Assembly: GCA_947626225.1 (NCBI GenBank)
Contig: CANQRH010000006.1
Span: 1 to 64,000, forward strand
Reading direction: 5' to 3'
Source: Candidatus Gastranaerophilales bacterium
GTDB lineage: Bacteria; Cyanobacteriota; Vampirovibrionia; Gastranaerophilales; Gastranaerophilaceae
Length of the DNA stretch: 64,000 nucleotides
Shown here: piece by piece, positions 23,865-34,158 of the stretch
How the letters are laid out: each line of letters opens with the position of its first letter
Numbering within the stretch: position 1 is the stretch's first letter
Notes under the pieces: model-generated
Told to the model about the DNA's origin: nothing
Seen by the model: the letters and a program-made list of their open reading frames with translations, nothing else
Database searches by the model: none
Made by a program: the position numbers and the translations under genes

Positions 23865-26519
23865 ATGGTACGGGAAAATTTAATTACTATCGAAGAAAAT
23901 GACAGATTGGAAGCAGGAGCAGCCGTAAACAGCTTGAATAATGCACCGGTGCGGAACAGAGCTTATGTTAACAGTTTAGGCTCAGAACTCGCTCTTAAAT
24001 ATCTTGCATCTTTGAATATAGATGTAAGAGACCTTCCAAATATTCATTCAATAAAAAGAATACTCGGGGAATTTGATATCTCCGATATAATTCTGCCAAA
24101 TATTCATATAGATGTCAGGGTTGTTTATGATGAGAATGTTATCTTTATCCCTAAATCCCATTTTGAATACAATCTTGTACCTGATATTTATCTTGTTTTG
24201 AAACTGGCTGAAGATAATTCTTCTGCGGAATTTCTCGGCTTTTTTGAACCGAAATTGATAAACAAAAATAATGCAAATAAAAATTATTATTTTATAGAGA
24301 AAGAGAAATTATCCGCACCGTCAGATTTAAAAAATTATATTGAAAACAGTAAAAAAAATACCGGAGGAGCCATTTCTGATGACGAATTAAGCACATGCGA
24401 AAACTTGATTGTGTCAATTTCAGACGGCAGAATTCCCCGTAATGAAAAGAAATACCTTATTTCTCAACTGCTTAAAAGTCCCGATTTAAGAGAAAAATTT
24501 ATTGAATATGAAAATTTTGAATTACTTTCGCATAAAGCTATGGAAGATGGCAGTATAAATTTAAAAGAATATAACGAAGAAAACTCCGATGCGAAAAAGG
24601 CAACTTTTGCTGAAAACTTAATTGACAATCTTGCTCAGGATGAGTCTGTACAGATTGAAAATATGGATCATACGGAAGGTTTTGATGAACTTCCTCAAAT
24701 TGATATGTTGTCAGAAACAGCTTCTCTTGGTGCTGTTGAAGCTTCCGCCGAAATAATTGAGGATTCAGTTGCTGATGCGGAGCCGATTGCTGAAGCTTTA
24801 TCAGGTGAGAATTCCGAACTTTCCGAAGGGTTAACAGAAGAACCTGCAGAGCCATTAGACACTGTCTTGGAAGAACTTCCGGAGGCTGAAGGATTAAGCG
24901 AAGAATCTGTCGAGCCTTTAGACACCGTCTTGGAAGAACTCCCCGAGGCTGAAGGATTAGCCGAAGAACCTGCAGAGCCATTAGACACTGTCTTGGAAGA
25001 ACTCCCCGAGGCTGAAGGGTTAATGGAAGGATCAGTCGAACCTCTAGACACTGTCCTGGAAGAACTTCCCGAGGCAGAAGGGTTAACGGAAGGATCTGTT
25101 GAACCGTTAGATACTGTCTTGGAAGAACTCCCCGAAGCTGAAACAATAGCGGAAGAACCTGCAGAACCGTTAGACACCGTCTTGGAAGAACTTCCCGAAG
25201 CTGAAGGATTAAACGAAGAATCTGCAGAGCCATTAGATACCGTCTTGGAAGAACTTCCTGAAGCGGAAACATTAGCGGAAGAATCTGTCGAACCTTTAGA
25301 TACAGAACTTGAAGAACTCCCTGAAGCGGAAGCATTAGCGGAAGAACCTGCAGAACCGTTAGACACCGTCTTGGAAGAACTTCCCGAAGCAGAAGGATTA
25401 AGCGAAGAACCTGTCGAACCTATAGACACAGCCTTGGAAGAACTCCCTGAAGCGGAAACATTAACGGAAGAACATACGGAACCCATAGACACGGCAGAGG
25501 ATGAAGTTCCCGAAACAATTGAATCAGCAGCACAAGATAGTATACCTGAAACAGTTGATGAAAATCTGCCCGATTCAATTGATAATGTTTTGGATGAATT
25601 ATCAGACATAACGGAGACTTTACCTGAATCTGATATGCATGAAAATACAACTTCTCAAAGTTTTGAAGATTTTGATCTGGATACAATTGCCGAGCACAGC
25701 GTTGCGGATATTTCAACAGATGAAGCATCATTAAAAGCGGAAATTGAAGCAAAAATAGCCGGCGGAGATGTTAATGAATCCGGTATTGAAGGGTTTAAAG
25801 ATGATACCGAAACAAATGAACTGGGATTGCTTTATGATGATGAAAAATCATCCCCTGCGGATATTAATGAACTTCCGCAGGATGTAACTTTCCCCGGAGC
25901 TGCTTTTATCAGAAACTATAAAAGTGTTTTTGATAAAATTGATAAAAGAATAGTTGCGGTTACCGCCGCTGTATTGATACTGGCAGTCGGTGCAATAAGT
26001 GCGGTAAAACATAAACCGTCCGATATTGAACCTGCAGAACCGGTAAAAGATGCCGTAAATACTTCCGACAATGCTCTTGAAGCAAATATTCCTCAGGTGG
26101 ATAATAATACGGCGGAAGTTAAAAAAGTTGAAACCCGAGAACTGAAAAGTACTGCAAAACAAGTATCTTCAAATAGTTATATGTCAGTCAGCAAGATTGT
26201 TTGGGATGTTCCCGATACATTGTCTTACAGTTCAAAAATGCAAAATTTCCTGAGAATGGCAGGTAAGAGTATTAAATTATCTCTGTCTGCGGATTTGCTT
26301 CTCACAAGTGAATACGCTTATACAAATCAGGTTAAAATCGGGCTGAAATTAACTAAAGACGGTAATATTAACGAGGCGAAAATATTATCGGGAAGCGGAT
26401 CAAATGAAATAGATAATATTGTGTTACAATCTGTTAAAAGTACTCTGAATGTTTTAAAACCGCCTGCCAATGAGATAAACACCTCAACTTTTGATTTGAA
26501 TATTATCATTTATTTTTAA
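23865..26519 (+). CDS. Repeat-bearing membrane protein: DUF1822-like N-terminus, eleven acidic repeats, TM helix, TonB-C-like end
   Basis: An 884-residue protein. Residues about 35-150 form a folded domain (ALKYLASLNIDVRDL ... VVYDENVIFIPKSHFEY ... FLGFFEPK) that resembles the cyanobacterial DUF1822 domain. A charged linker leads to eleven 21-residue repeats of the type EPLDTVLEELPEAEGL (about 321-551), then an acidic low-complexity stretch. A single membrane helix (RIVAVTAAVLILAVGAISAV, about 702-721) precedes a linker and a C-terminal domain (about 775-884, KIGLKLTKDGNINEAKILSGSGSNEID) like TonB-C/TolA-type ends. Without an N-terminal signal the repeats should be cytoplasmic and the end periplasmic. 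GGGAG precedes the ATG. The sigma-factor gene follows after 32 bases. Confidence 0.8.
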   Translation: MVRENLITIEENDRLEAGAAVNSLNNAPVRNRAYVNSLGSELALKYLASLNIDVRDLPNIHSIKRILGEFDISDIILPNIHIDVRVVYDENVIFIPKSHFEYNLVPDIYLVLKLAEDNSSAEFLGFFEPKLINKNNANKNYYFIEKEKLSAPSDLKNYIENSKKNTGGAISDDELSTCENLIVSISDGRIPRNEKKYLISQLLKSPDLREKFIEYENFELLSHKAMEDGSINLKEYNEENSDAKKATFAENLIDNLAQDESVQIENMDHTEGFDELPQIDMLSETASLGAVEASAEIIEDSVADAEPIAEALSGENSELSEGLTEEPAEPLDTVLEELPEAEGLSEESVEPLDTVLEELPEAEGLAEEPAEPLDTVLEELPEAEGLMEGSVEPLDTVLEELPEAEGLTEGSVEPLDTVLEELPEAETIAEEPAEPLDTVLEELPEAEGLNEESAEPLDTVLEELPEAETLAEESVEPLDTELEELPEAEALAEEPAEPLDTVLEELPEAEGLSEEPVEPIDTALEELPEAETLTEEHTEPIDTAEDEVPETIESAAQDSIPETVDENLPDSIDNVLDELSDITETLPESDMHENTTSQSFEDFDLDTIAEHSVADISTDEASLKAEIEAKIAGGDVNESGIEGFKDDTETNELGLLYDDEKSSPADINELPQDVTFPGAAFIRNYKSVFDKIDKRIVAVTAAVLILAVGAISAVKHKPSDIEPAEPVKDAVNTSDNALEANIPQVDNNTAEVKKVETRELKSTAKQVSSNSYMSVSKIVWDVPDTLSYSSKMQNFLRMAGKSIKLSLSADLLLTSEYAYTNQVKIGLKLTKDGNINEAKILSGSGSNEIDNIVLQSVKSTLNVLKPPANEINTSTFDLNIIIYF
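24825..25517 (+). repeat. Eleven tandem 63-bp in-frame repeats
   Basis: Units begin every 63 bases from 24825 to 25455; ten are close copies and the last is degenerate. Each encodes 21 residues, mostly Glu, Pro, Leu, with the invariant core EPLDTVLEELPEA. Two unit flavours alternate irregularly (EEPAEPLD and EESVEPLD or EGSVEPLD), and blocks of near-identical DNA suggest recent duplication by unequal recombination or slippage. Copy number may vary between strains. Confidence 0.95.
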
Positions 26520-26522
26520 GCA

Positions 26523-26531
26523 TGTTATAAT
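26523..26531 (+). promoter_or_regulatory. Extended -10 promoter before the sigma-factor gene
   Basis: TGT-TATAAT at 26523-26531 lies in the 32-base gap after the repeat protein; a transcript would begin near 26538, 14 bases before the GTG start. The sigma-factor/ATPase pair can thus be transcribed separately. Confidence 0.5.
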
Positions 26532-26551
26532 ATTGACAGGAAATATAAGAA

Positions 26552-27109
26552 GTGGAATTAGCTCAAGACAAAATAGATTTAATAGAACGAATAATAAAGA
26601 ACGATCGAAAATATCTCAGTAATGAAGATTTATACGATGACTTTTTTAACGAAACATGCAAGCGCTCGCTGATGATTATACAAACAGTCAGTTCGGACGT
26701 TACTTTGGAAAGCTATCTTAAAAAAGTCGCTGCAACATCGATTCTAAATGTGCTGAAAAATGAAGGAAGACTCAGGAGAGCCGGAGGCGGTTATCAGGCT
26801 TCAAAAAATCTTTCGCTTGATGATGAAAACAGCTGGTCGAAAATCAATGTTGAATACAAAGCCGCTGATATTCCCGAAACGCCCGAAGATTTGGCGGTAA
26901 AAAAGAATATTTTGCAGTGTATTGTTGATTCTGTTTACGAAGTGAATGAACGTTTCCCCGAAAAGAATTACTTAAAACTTTATCATCTCAGGTATCGTAA
27001 AGGTTTGACACAGGCTGAGATTGCTTATGAAATGGATATTTCCCAGTCGGAAGTCAGTAAAAGATTGTTCAAACTTATGAATGAAGTGAAAAAAACATTT
27101 AATAATTAA
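26552..27109 (+). CDS. Sigma-70-family (ECF-like) RNA polymerase sigma factor
   Basis: A 185-residue protein. Residues about 25-85 correspond to region 2 (LYDDFFNETCKRSLMIIQTV ... LESYLKKVAATSILNVLKNE), and the C-terminus (about 135-180) is a clear region 4 helix-turn-helix: LRYRKGLTQAEIAYEMDISQ followed by SEVSKRLFKLM. The start is GTG 26552 behind AGGAAATATAAG. It lies between the repeat/TonB-C protein and the zinc-ribbon ATPase, ten bases before the latter. No anti-sigma gene of a known family is adjacent; the membrane protein upstream is a candidate to control it. Confidence 0.75.
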   Translation: MELAQDKIDLIERIIKNDRKYLSNEDLYDDFFNETCKRSLMIIQTVSSDVTLESYLKKVAATSILNVLKNEGRLRRAGGGYQASKNLSLDDENSWSKINVEYKAADIPETPEDLAVKKNILQCIVDSVYEVNERFPEKNYLKLYHLRYRKGLTQAEIAYEMDISQSEVSKRLFKLMNEVKKTFNN

Positions 27110-27119
27110 GGTTTTGCAC

Positions 27120-30053
27120 ATGATATGTCCCGTATGTAAAAAAAAAATTAATGAAAATACGGTAAAATGTCCGTATTGTAATGCACGTACGGGATTGCTA
27201 TGCCCCGAATGCCATACCGTAAATTCTCTTTCGGATTTGAAATGCAAAAAATGCGGAAAAGAACTATTAAAACGCTGTTTGAATTGCGGAAGTGTTAATT
27301 ATCCCAATGCCGACAAATGCCGCAAATGCGGTACGGCTTTTAAAATTTCCGCCGATGAATTTCTTTCATATAACCCGAACCTCGTTTCACAAAAAAGTGC
27401 AAAGAATATACTTGTAAAAGGTATTTTATCAGCCGATAAAAAAATATTTTCGTTAAGCGGAGAAAAAGGCAGCGGTAAAAGTGTTGTTTTAAAATCTGTT
27501 ATGCAGGAGTTGAAAGATTTTGCATGGATATACGGAAAATGTACTCCGGTCACACAACTTACGGCAGGCGGATTTATTCAGGATGTTTTGCTGAATATGT
27601 TCAGACTGCCTAACTTTTGTCTTAACAGCCTGCAATTTAAAAAAGACTGTTTTGAGTTTTTTAAAAATGAATTTCCCGAACTGTCCGTCAGCGAAATCAA
27701 TGAGCTTTTAAACTTTTTATACCCCGAAAAAGAAGGAATATTTGAAGATATTATTACCTGTAAAAGCAAAACTTATGAATTTTTAAATAAAATCTTTGAC
27801 AGATTCACCGCTGCTTCCAAATTTGTTATTGCAGTTGATAATTTCGATTTTATTGACGGATTTTCTTATGAATTTTTAAGTAAATATATTCAAAAATCCG
27901 ATGTGTTGAAAAATCTTAAATTTTTACTTGTGTATAGCGAGCACAAACCTGCACAGGGATATTTTTATTTACAGACCGATAACAATCAAAATATTTATCT
28001 GGATGTCGGTTTGGCCGATTTGGAATTCCGTCAGGTTTCCATGATTCTTGAGCAAAAGAAAAAACGATTTGATGATTATATCGTTCCGCCAAGAAATGTT
28101 GTATTTGAAATTTATAAAGCGGGAAGCGGAAATCCCGCATATATAAGTCATGCACTTGATTATTACTATGATTGTATCAAATGCGGCAAAGAATTTGAAC
28201 TCGCCGCAACATTTAAGGGCTTGCTTGAATTAAGGCTTGCACTGCTTGCTAAATATAACCCGCAGGCTTATAATGTTCTTTTATGTTCTTCAGTTATCGG
28301 GGACAAAATTAATACGAATTTAATCAGAGAAATTTTTGAGATTGATAATAAAACATTCAAAAGAATATTGATTTATTTGAAAAAGATGAATTTTATAATT
28401 CCCGTAAATGATATCTACTGTGAGTTCAGCTCGCTTCTTTTGTGGGAAACCATTGTAAGAACAACAAAGAATGATAAAAATTATAATGATATAAATGAAA
28501 AAGTATTTAACACCCTTATGGGATTTACTCTAAATTCCCGTTCGGTGCTTGCTATTATCGCACAAAATATAAAACAACCGAAGCTTGCACTTGATATCTG
28601 GTCAAGTATTACAAGACTTTGTACATATATAGGCGATGTGAATTTGTATGCGATTGCTCAAAAACAGTCGCTGGCTTTAATTAATGAGTTTGATGAAAAC
28701 GATACTCTGAAAATCCGTTATAATATATCCGAACGTTTGGGAAAACTTCTTGCAAATTCAAATCCCGCGGAAGCTATGACATATCTTCCGGATGCCGTAT
28801 CAAATGCAAAGGCAATCGGCGATAGTGCCAAAGAGATTGAGCTGCTTGCATACCTTGCATCTTGCTGCAGAGCAACCGGAAAGTATTTCGGTGAGGTTGA
28901 ATGTGTTGATTCCGTGCTCGAGAAGATAAATCCGGATGATGAATTAAATATTGCTCTTTTAAAAACGACAAAATTAAACGCTTTATTGAGTATCGGCAAT
29001 TGCGGGCAGGTCATAAACATGATTGATAATGAAATTATGCCCGTTCTTGACAAGTATTTCAGCCGAAGACAAAGTTCGAAAGATTCAAGGGTTAATCTCG
29101 TTTATGAAACTTGGGTTAAAACTTATCTGGTGCTTGCAAACGCTCTTATCCTGCAGGGTAACGACAGAGCGTTTGAAATATTAACAATACTTTTCGACAT
29201 TATCGAACGAAATCAAATTCAGAATGAACTCTTTGTATGCGATTGCAAACTATCTCTTGCTTTTGCAAACACAATGAAAGGTAATTTTACCTCATCAGAG
29301 CAAATGCTTGAAGATATTCTGAAAACTTATACTAACCTGGATAATGTTGCAGTAATAAGGTGGAACTTTATAAATATTATTAACTGTTTTATGCAGAAAC
29401 GTTATTACGGTATTCAGCAGGATTTGTTTAAAGTCGTAACGTTTGCAAACAATGCCGGAGATAATTTCACAAAAAATATTTTGAAAACCCTTTTGGGAAA
29501 AGTATTTAAAGATAATGACAATTCCAAACAGGCAATGGAAATATATCGGGATCAGATAGCATATTTTGCCAAAGAAAAAATGGCACTGGGTGCTCTTTTA
29601 ACCTGGTATTTGATTGCGGATGCCGCGTTGATAACGGAAGGCCCGCAAAATGCAATGGAGATTGCACAGCAGGCTCTTGAAGTCGCGCAAAATCCGAAAA
29701 TTGATAACTATATTTTTACAATTCTTTTAAAAACGGTTATAGCAAAATGTGCAATGACAACCTCCGATTATGAAACAGCTAAAATAAATCTTGAAAGTGC
29801 AATCATTCTTGCAAGGAAATTTAATTTGAAAGATTTACTCTCAAGACTTTATATCCTTTACGGCAAATACTTTCAGGAAATCGGACTTATCAAATCGGAA
29901 AAACAAAAAGAATACCTTATGGGGGCTCAGGAGCTGTATGCCCATGCTCAAGAAATTATTGAACAGACCAAAAACCGTTATTTGTACGGCGAATTGAAAA
30001 AAGCCAAAGATGTTTTGAAATCTTTTTGCAAACTGAACAATATCAGTTTATAA
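27120..30053 (+). CDS. Zinc-ribbon / STAND-type ATPase with TPR-like C-terminus
   Basis: A 977-residue protein. Three zinc ribbons occupy the first 72 residues (CPVC...CPYC, CPEC...CKKC, CLNC...CRKC). An AAA/STAND NTPase follows with Walker A GEKGSGKS (about 114-121) and Walker B FVIAVDNFD (about 235-243). From about 430 to the end the chain is helical with TPR-like patterns (AMEIAQQALEVAQNP, AKINLESAIILARKF). This is the plan of signal-transducing NTPases of the MalT/adenylate-cyclase-associated kind. ATG 27120 has AAGG eight bases upstream; TTG 27114 is also in frame. Paralogous in plan to the protein at 58584-62105, but with an intact P-loop and no cyclase-like domain. Confidence 0.8.
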   Translation: MICPVCKKKINENTVKCPYCNARTGLLCPECHTVNSLSDLKCKKCGKELLKRCLNCGSVNYPNADKCRKCGTAFKISADEFLSYNPNLVSQKSAKNILVKGILSADKKIFSLSGEKGSGKSVVLKSVMQELKDFAWIYGKCTPVTQLTAGGFIQDVLLNMFRLPNFCLNSLQFKKDCFEFFKNEFPELSVSEINELLNFLYPEKEGIFEDIITCKSKTYEFLNKIFDRFTAASKFVIAVDNFDFIDGFSYEFLSKYIQKSDVLKNLKFLLVYSEHKPAQGYFYLQTDNNQNIYLDVGLADLEFRQVSMILEQKKKRFDDYIVPPRNVVFEIYKAGSGNPAYISHALDYYYDCIKCGKEFELAATFKGLLELRLALLAKYNPQAYNVLLCSSVIGDKINTNLIREIFEIDNKTFKRILIYLKKMNFIIPVNDIYCEFSSLLLWETIVRTTKNDKNYNDINEKVFNTLMGFTLNSRSVLAIIAQNIKQPKLALDIWSSITRLCTYIGDVNLYAIAQKQSLALINEFDENDTLKIRYNISERLGKLLANSNPAEAMTYLPDAVSNAKAIGDSAKEIELLAYLASCCRATGKYFGEVECVDSVLEKINPDDELNIALLKTTKLNALLSIGNCGQVINMIDNEIMPVLDKYFSRRQSSKDSRVNLVYETWVKTYLVLANALILQGNDRAFEILTILFDIIERNQIQNELFVCDCKLSLAFANTMKGNFTSSEQMLEDILKTYTNLDNVAVIRWNFINIINCFMQKRYYGIQQDLFKVVTFANNAGDNFTKNILKTLLGKVFKDNDNSKQAMEIYRDQIAYFAKEKMALGALLTWYLIADAALITEGPQNAMEIAQQALEVAQNPKIDNYIFTILLKTVIAKCAMTTSDYETAKINLESAIILARKFNLKDLLSRLYILYGKYFQEIGLIKSEKQKEYLMGAQELYAHAQEIIEQTKNRYLYGELKKAKDVLKSFCKLNNISL

Positions 30054-30155
30054 CGCGCGGGGAAGGGCTAAATTTGCCTAAGCGGAAGTGCGGATTTGCA
30101 TATGTTTTTTTTGATATATGTATTATTTGCAATAATTAATTTTTCATTAAGATAA

Positions 30156-30184
30156 TTAAGACAAAGTATAAATTGTTTTATAAT
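30156..30184 (+). promoter_or_regulatory. Promoter of groES-groEL
   Basis: TTAAGA (30156-30161), 17-base spacer, TATAAT (30179-30184). I looked for the HrcA operator (CIRCE, TTAGCACTC-N9-GAGTGCTAA) in 30054-30217 and did not find it. The rest of this 164-base gap shows nothing else. Confidence 0.6.
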
Positions 30185-30217
30185 TTCTATGTCAGGTAGA
30201 AAAAAAGGAGGAAAATT

Positions 30218-30502
30218 ATGTTAAAACCGTTAGGTGACAGAATTGTTATTAAAGTAATTGAAGATACCGAACAGACTTCGGGCGGAATTTTCATTCCCGA
30301 CAGCGCAAAAGAAAAACCGCAAAAAGGTGAAGTCGTTGCAGTCGGCGCAGGAAAAGTTAATGAAAAAGGCGAAAGAGAGCCTATGGATGTTAAAGCCGGA
30401 GATACAATACTTTATGCAAAATATGCAGGTACTGACATAAAAATCGACGGTACGGAGTATAAAATTTTATCAGTAAAAGATGCTTTAGCAATTATTGAGT
30501 AG
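30218..30502 (+). CDS. groES: Co-chaperonin GroES
   Basis: A 94-residue co-chaperonin that caps GroEL. It starts [18 protein letters not shown], has the mobile-loop [20 protein letters not shown] and ends with the [14 protein letters not shown] strand. AAAAGGAGG precedes the ATG. groEL starts 15 bases downstream. Confidence 0.97.
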   Translation: MLKPLGDRIVIKVIEDTEQTSGGIFIPDSAKEKPQKGEVVAVGAGKVNEKGEREPMDVKAGDTILYAKYAGTDIKIDGTEYKILSVKDALAIIE

Positions 30503-30513
30503 AAAGGAAATAA

Positions 30514-32154
<1,641 letters not shown>

Positions 32155-32171
32155 TATCATAAAAAAAACTC

Positions 32172-32208
32172 AAAGACATGTACATTTTTTGTACATGTCT
32201 TTTTTTTA
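32172..32208 (+). terminator. Terminator of groES-groEL
   Basis: A perfect 12-bp stem AAAGACATGTAC (32172-32183) with GTACATGTCTTT (32191-32202), a seven-base T-rich loop, then a T run. Confidence 0.92.
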
Positions 32209-32307
32209 TTTATTTGGTTGGGAAGTTTCATAACGAATGCAATATGTGAAAACATTCACGGATTTTTGAAATAGTATCTTATCAGGCTATATGGAAAATT
32301 ATTTTTA

Positions 32308-32316
32308 TGTTATCCT
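32308..32316 (+). promoter_or_regulatory. Extended -10 promoter of a leaderless gene
   Basis: TGT-TATCCT followed by exactly six bases (AAAGCT) and the ATG at 32323. No Shine-Dalgarno site exists. Confidence 0.5.
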
Positions 32317-32322
32317 AAAGCT

Positions 32323-34158
32323 ATGAGACGGGTTATATGGGTTATCTTTGTTATTCTTACGGTGCTGTTATTTAGCAAAGCCTGCTTAAATGCGGATATT
32401 CCCGATTTGCAAAAGCCTGTTTTGCGCCCGAAATTTGAAACCAAAGATGCGGATTATCCGATACAAAAAAATGTAACCATAAACGGTGTTGATTACCTCG
32501 AATCACAGCTTCCCACAGGGAAATTTGGCGGAACATTCGTGACTTCGACTATCGGAGAAGGTCCAAAAACATTCAATCCCTTCAATTCTAAGGATAATAT
32601 TTCATCGACAATGTCCGAAATTATGTATGACGGACTTGTGACGACAAATCCAGTGACGGGCGAAGTTATTCCAAAGCTTGCAAAATCGTTTACCGTTAAT
32701 GGCTGTGAATATATTATAAAACTCAGAAAAGGTGTAAAATGGTCGGACGGAAAACCCGTTACAGCCGATGATGTCGTTTTTACATGGCAAAATATTATAT
32801 TTGACGGATTCGGGAATACTTCAACCAGAGATTCGGTTGTAATTGACGGAAAACTCCCGGCGGTAGAAAAAATTGATGATTATACGATAAAATTTATTAC
32901 TCCAAAGCCTTTTGCACCGTTTTTAAGAATGTTGTCATCACCCATAGCGCCAAAACATATCTTTGAACCCGCCGTTAAACGCGGAAAAGAGTATTTTGAC
33001 AGCTTTTTATCCACTACGGCTAAGCCCGAAGATTTTGTAACTTCCGGAGCTTTCAGACTTAAAGAATATGTTCCCGCTCAGCGTGCCGTCTTTGAAAGAA
33101 ACCCGAATTACTATGTGATTAATAAAGACGGGCAAAAACTCCCGTATTTGGATAAAATTGTTTACTTGATTGTCGGTGATATAAACAATCAGGTTTTGAA
33201 ATTTGAAGGCGGAGAACTTGATGAAATCAGCCTTCAGGGAGCTAATGTCGCACGTTTCAAAGAAATGGAGAAGCATTCAAACTTTACCGTTTTTAATATA
33301 GGCCCTGATACGGGAACAATGTATATTGCCTTGAATATGAACAACCGCAGGGATGATAAAGGAAATTTTTACGTTAATCCCGTTAAACAAAAATGGTTTC
33401 AGGATAAAAATTTCAGACAGGCAATTGATTATGCCATAGACAGAAAAAATATGGTTTTTAATATCGCAAACGGTCTGGCTGAACCTCTTTTTACTCCCGA
33501 AACTTTAAATTCTGTTTTTTTAAACAAAGATTTGAAACCTTATGAAAAAGATATTAACAAATCAAAAGAACTTTTGATTAAATCAGGTTTTTCATGGGAC
33601 AAAGCGGGACATTTAATTGACAAATTCGGAAATCATGTCGAGTTTGATTTATATACAAATGCGGGGAATACCGAACGGGAAGCAATCGGCGTAATGGTTA
33701 AACAGGATTTGGAAGATTTGGGGATGAAAGTTAATTTTAAACCCGTTGAATTTAATTCTCTGGTAAACAAACTGATGTCTACATTCGATTGGGATATGGT
33801 TATAATGGGATTCACAGGCTCGCCTCTTGAGCCGAACGGAGGGAAAAATGTTTGGCTGTCTGACGGTACTCTCCATATTTTTAATCAAAGGCTTGAAAAG
33901 GATTTGAACAGCCCGAGATATCCGTTTGAAAAAAGATTGGATTATCTGTATACTCAGGGTGCGCTTGCGGTAAAATTTGAGGACCGGAAAAAATATTATG
34001 ATGAATATCAGGCACTTGTTTACGATGAAAAACCGCTTATTTACATTTATTCACCGATAAGAACGGGTGCATTGAGAAACAAATTTAAAAATATTTATCC
34101 GACAAGTCTTGGCGGTATTACTCATAATATTGAAGAAATTTATATTGAGGACAACTAA
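32323..34158 (+). CDS. Peptide/nickel-type ABC transporter substrate-binding protein (family 5)
   Basis: A 611-residue periplasmic solute receptor of the DppA/OppA family (SBP_bac_5). An N-terminal signal (VIWVIFVILTVLLFS) ends near C21, though SKAC is not a canonical lipobox. The family motifs include the first-lobe segment ETLNPF-like KTFNPFNSKDN, LAKSFTVNGCEYIIKLRKGV followed by KWSDGKPVTADDVVFTWQN, and DFRQAIDYAIDR-like NFRQAIDYAIDRKNMV. The transported solute (peptide, opine, glycan or metal chelate) is unknown. It overlaps the first permease by one base (TAATG). Confidence 0.9.
   Translation: MRRVIWVIFVILTVLLFSKACLNADIPDLQKPVLRPKFETKDADYPIQKNVTINGVDYLESQLPTGKFGGTFVTSTIGEGPKTFNPFNSKDNISSTMSEIMYDGLVTTNPVTGEVIPKLAKSFTVNGCEYIIKLRKGVKWSDGKPVTADDVVFTWQNIIFDGFGNTSTRDSVVIDGKLPAVEKIDDYTIKFITPKPFAPFLRMLSSPIAPKHIFEPAVKRGKEYFDSFLSTTAKPEDFVTSGAFRLKEYVPAQRAVFERNPNYYVINKDGQKLPYLDKIVYLIVGDINNQVLKFEGGELDEISLQGANVARFKEMEKHSNFTVFNIGPDTGTMYIALNMNNRRDDKGNFYVNPVKQKWFQDKNFRQAIDYAIDRKNMVFNIANGLAEPLFTPETLNSVFLNKDLKPYEKDINKSKELLIKSGFSWDKAGHLIDKFGNHVEFDLYTNAGNTEREAIGVMVKQDLEDLGMKVNFKPVEFNSLVNKLMSTFDWDMVIMGFTGSPLEPNGGKNVWLSDGTLHIFNQRLEKDLNSPRYPFEKRLDYLYTQGALAVKFEDRKKYYDEYQALVYDEKPLIYIYSPIRTGALRNKFKNIYPTSLGGITHNIEEIYIEDN

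Noticed and set aside
24695-25609. A 304-codon serine-rich open frame on the minus strand across the repeat region, and two further long minus frames at 24538-25335 and 25420-25752
   Set aside because: They are mirror frames of the 63-bp coding repeats, whose biased composition keeps stops out of the other frames. They have no start signals or plausible protein composition, and the plus-strand gene has clear domains.
30054-30217. CIRCE heat-shock operator before groES
   Set aside because: No TTAGCACTC/GAGTGCTAA arms were found on reading the gap; only a plain promoter is visible.
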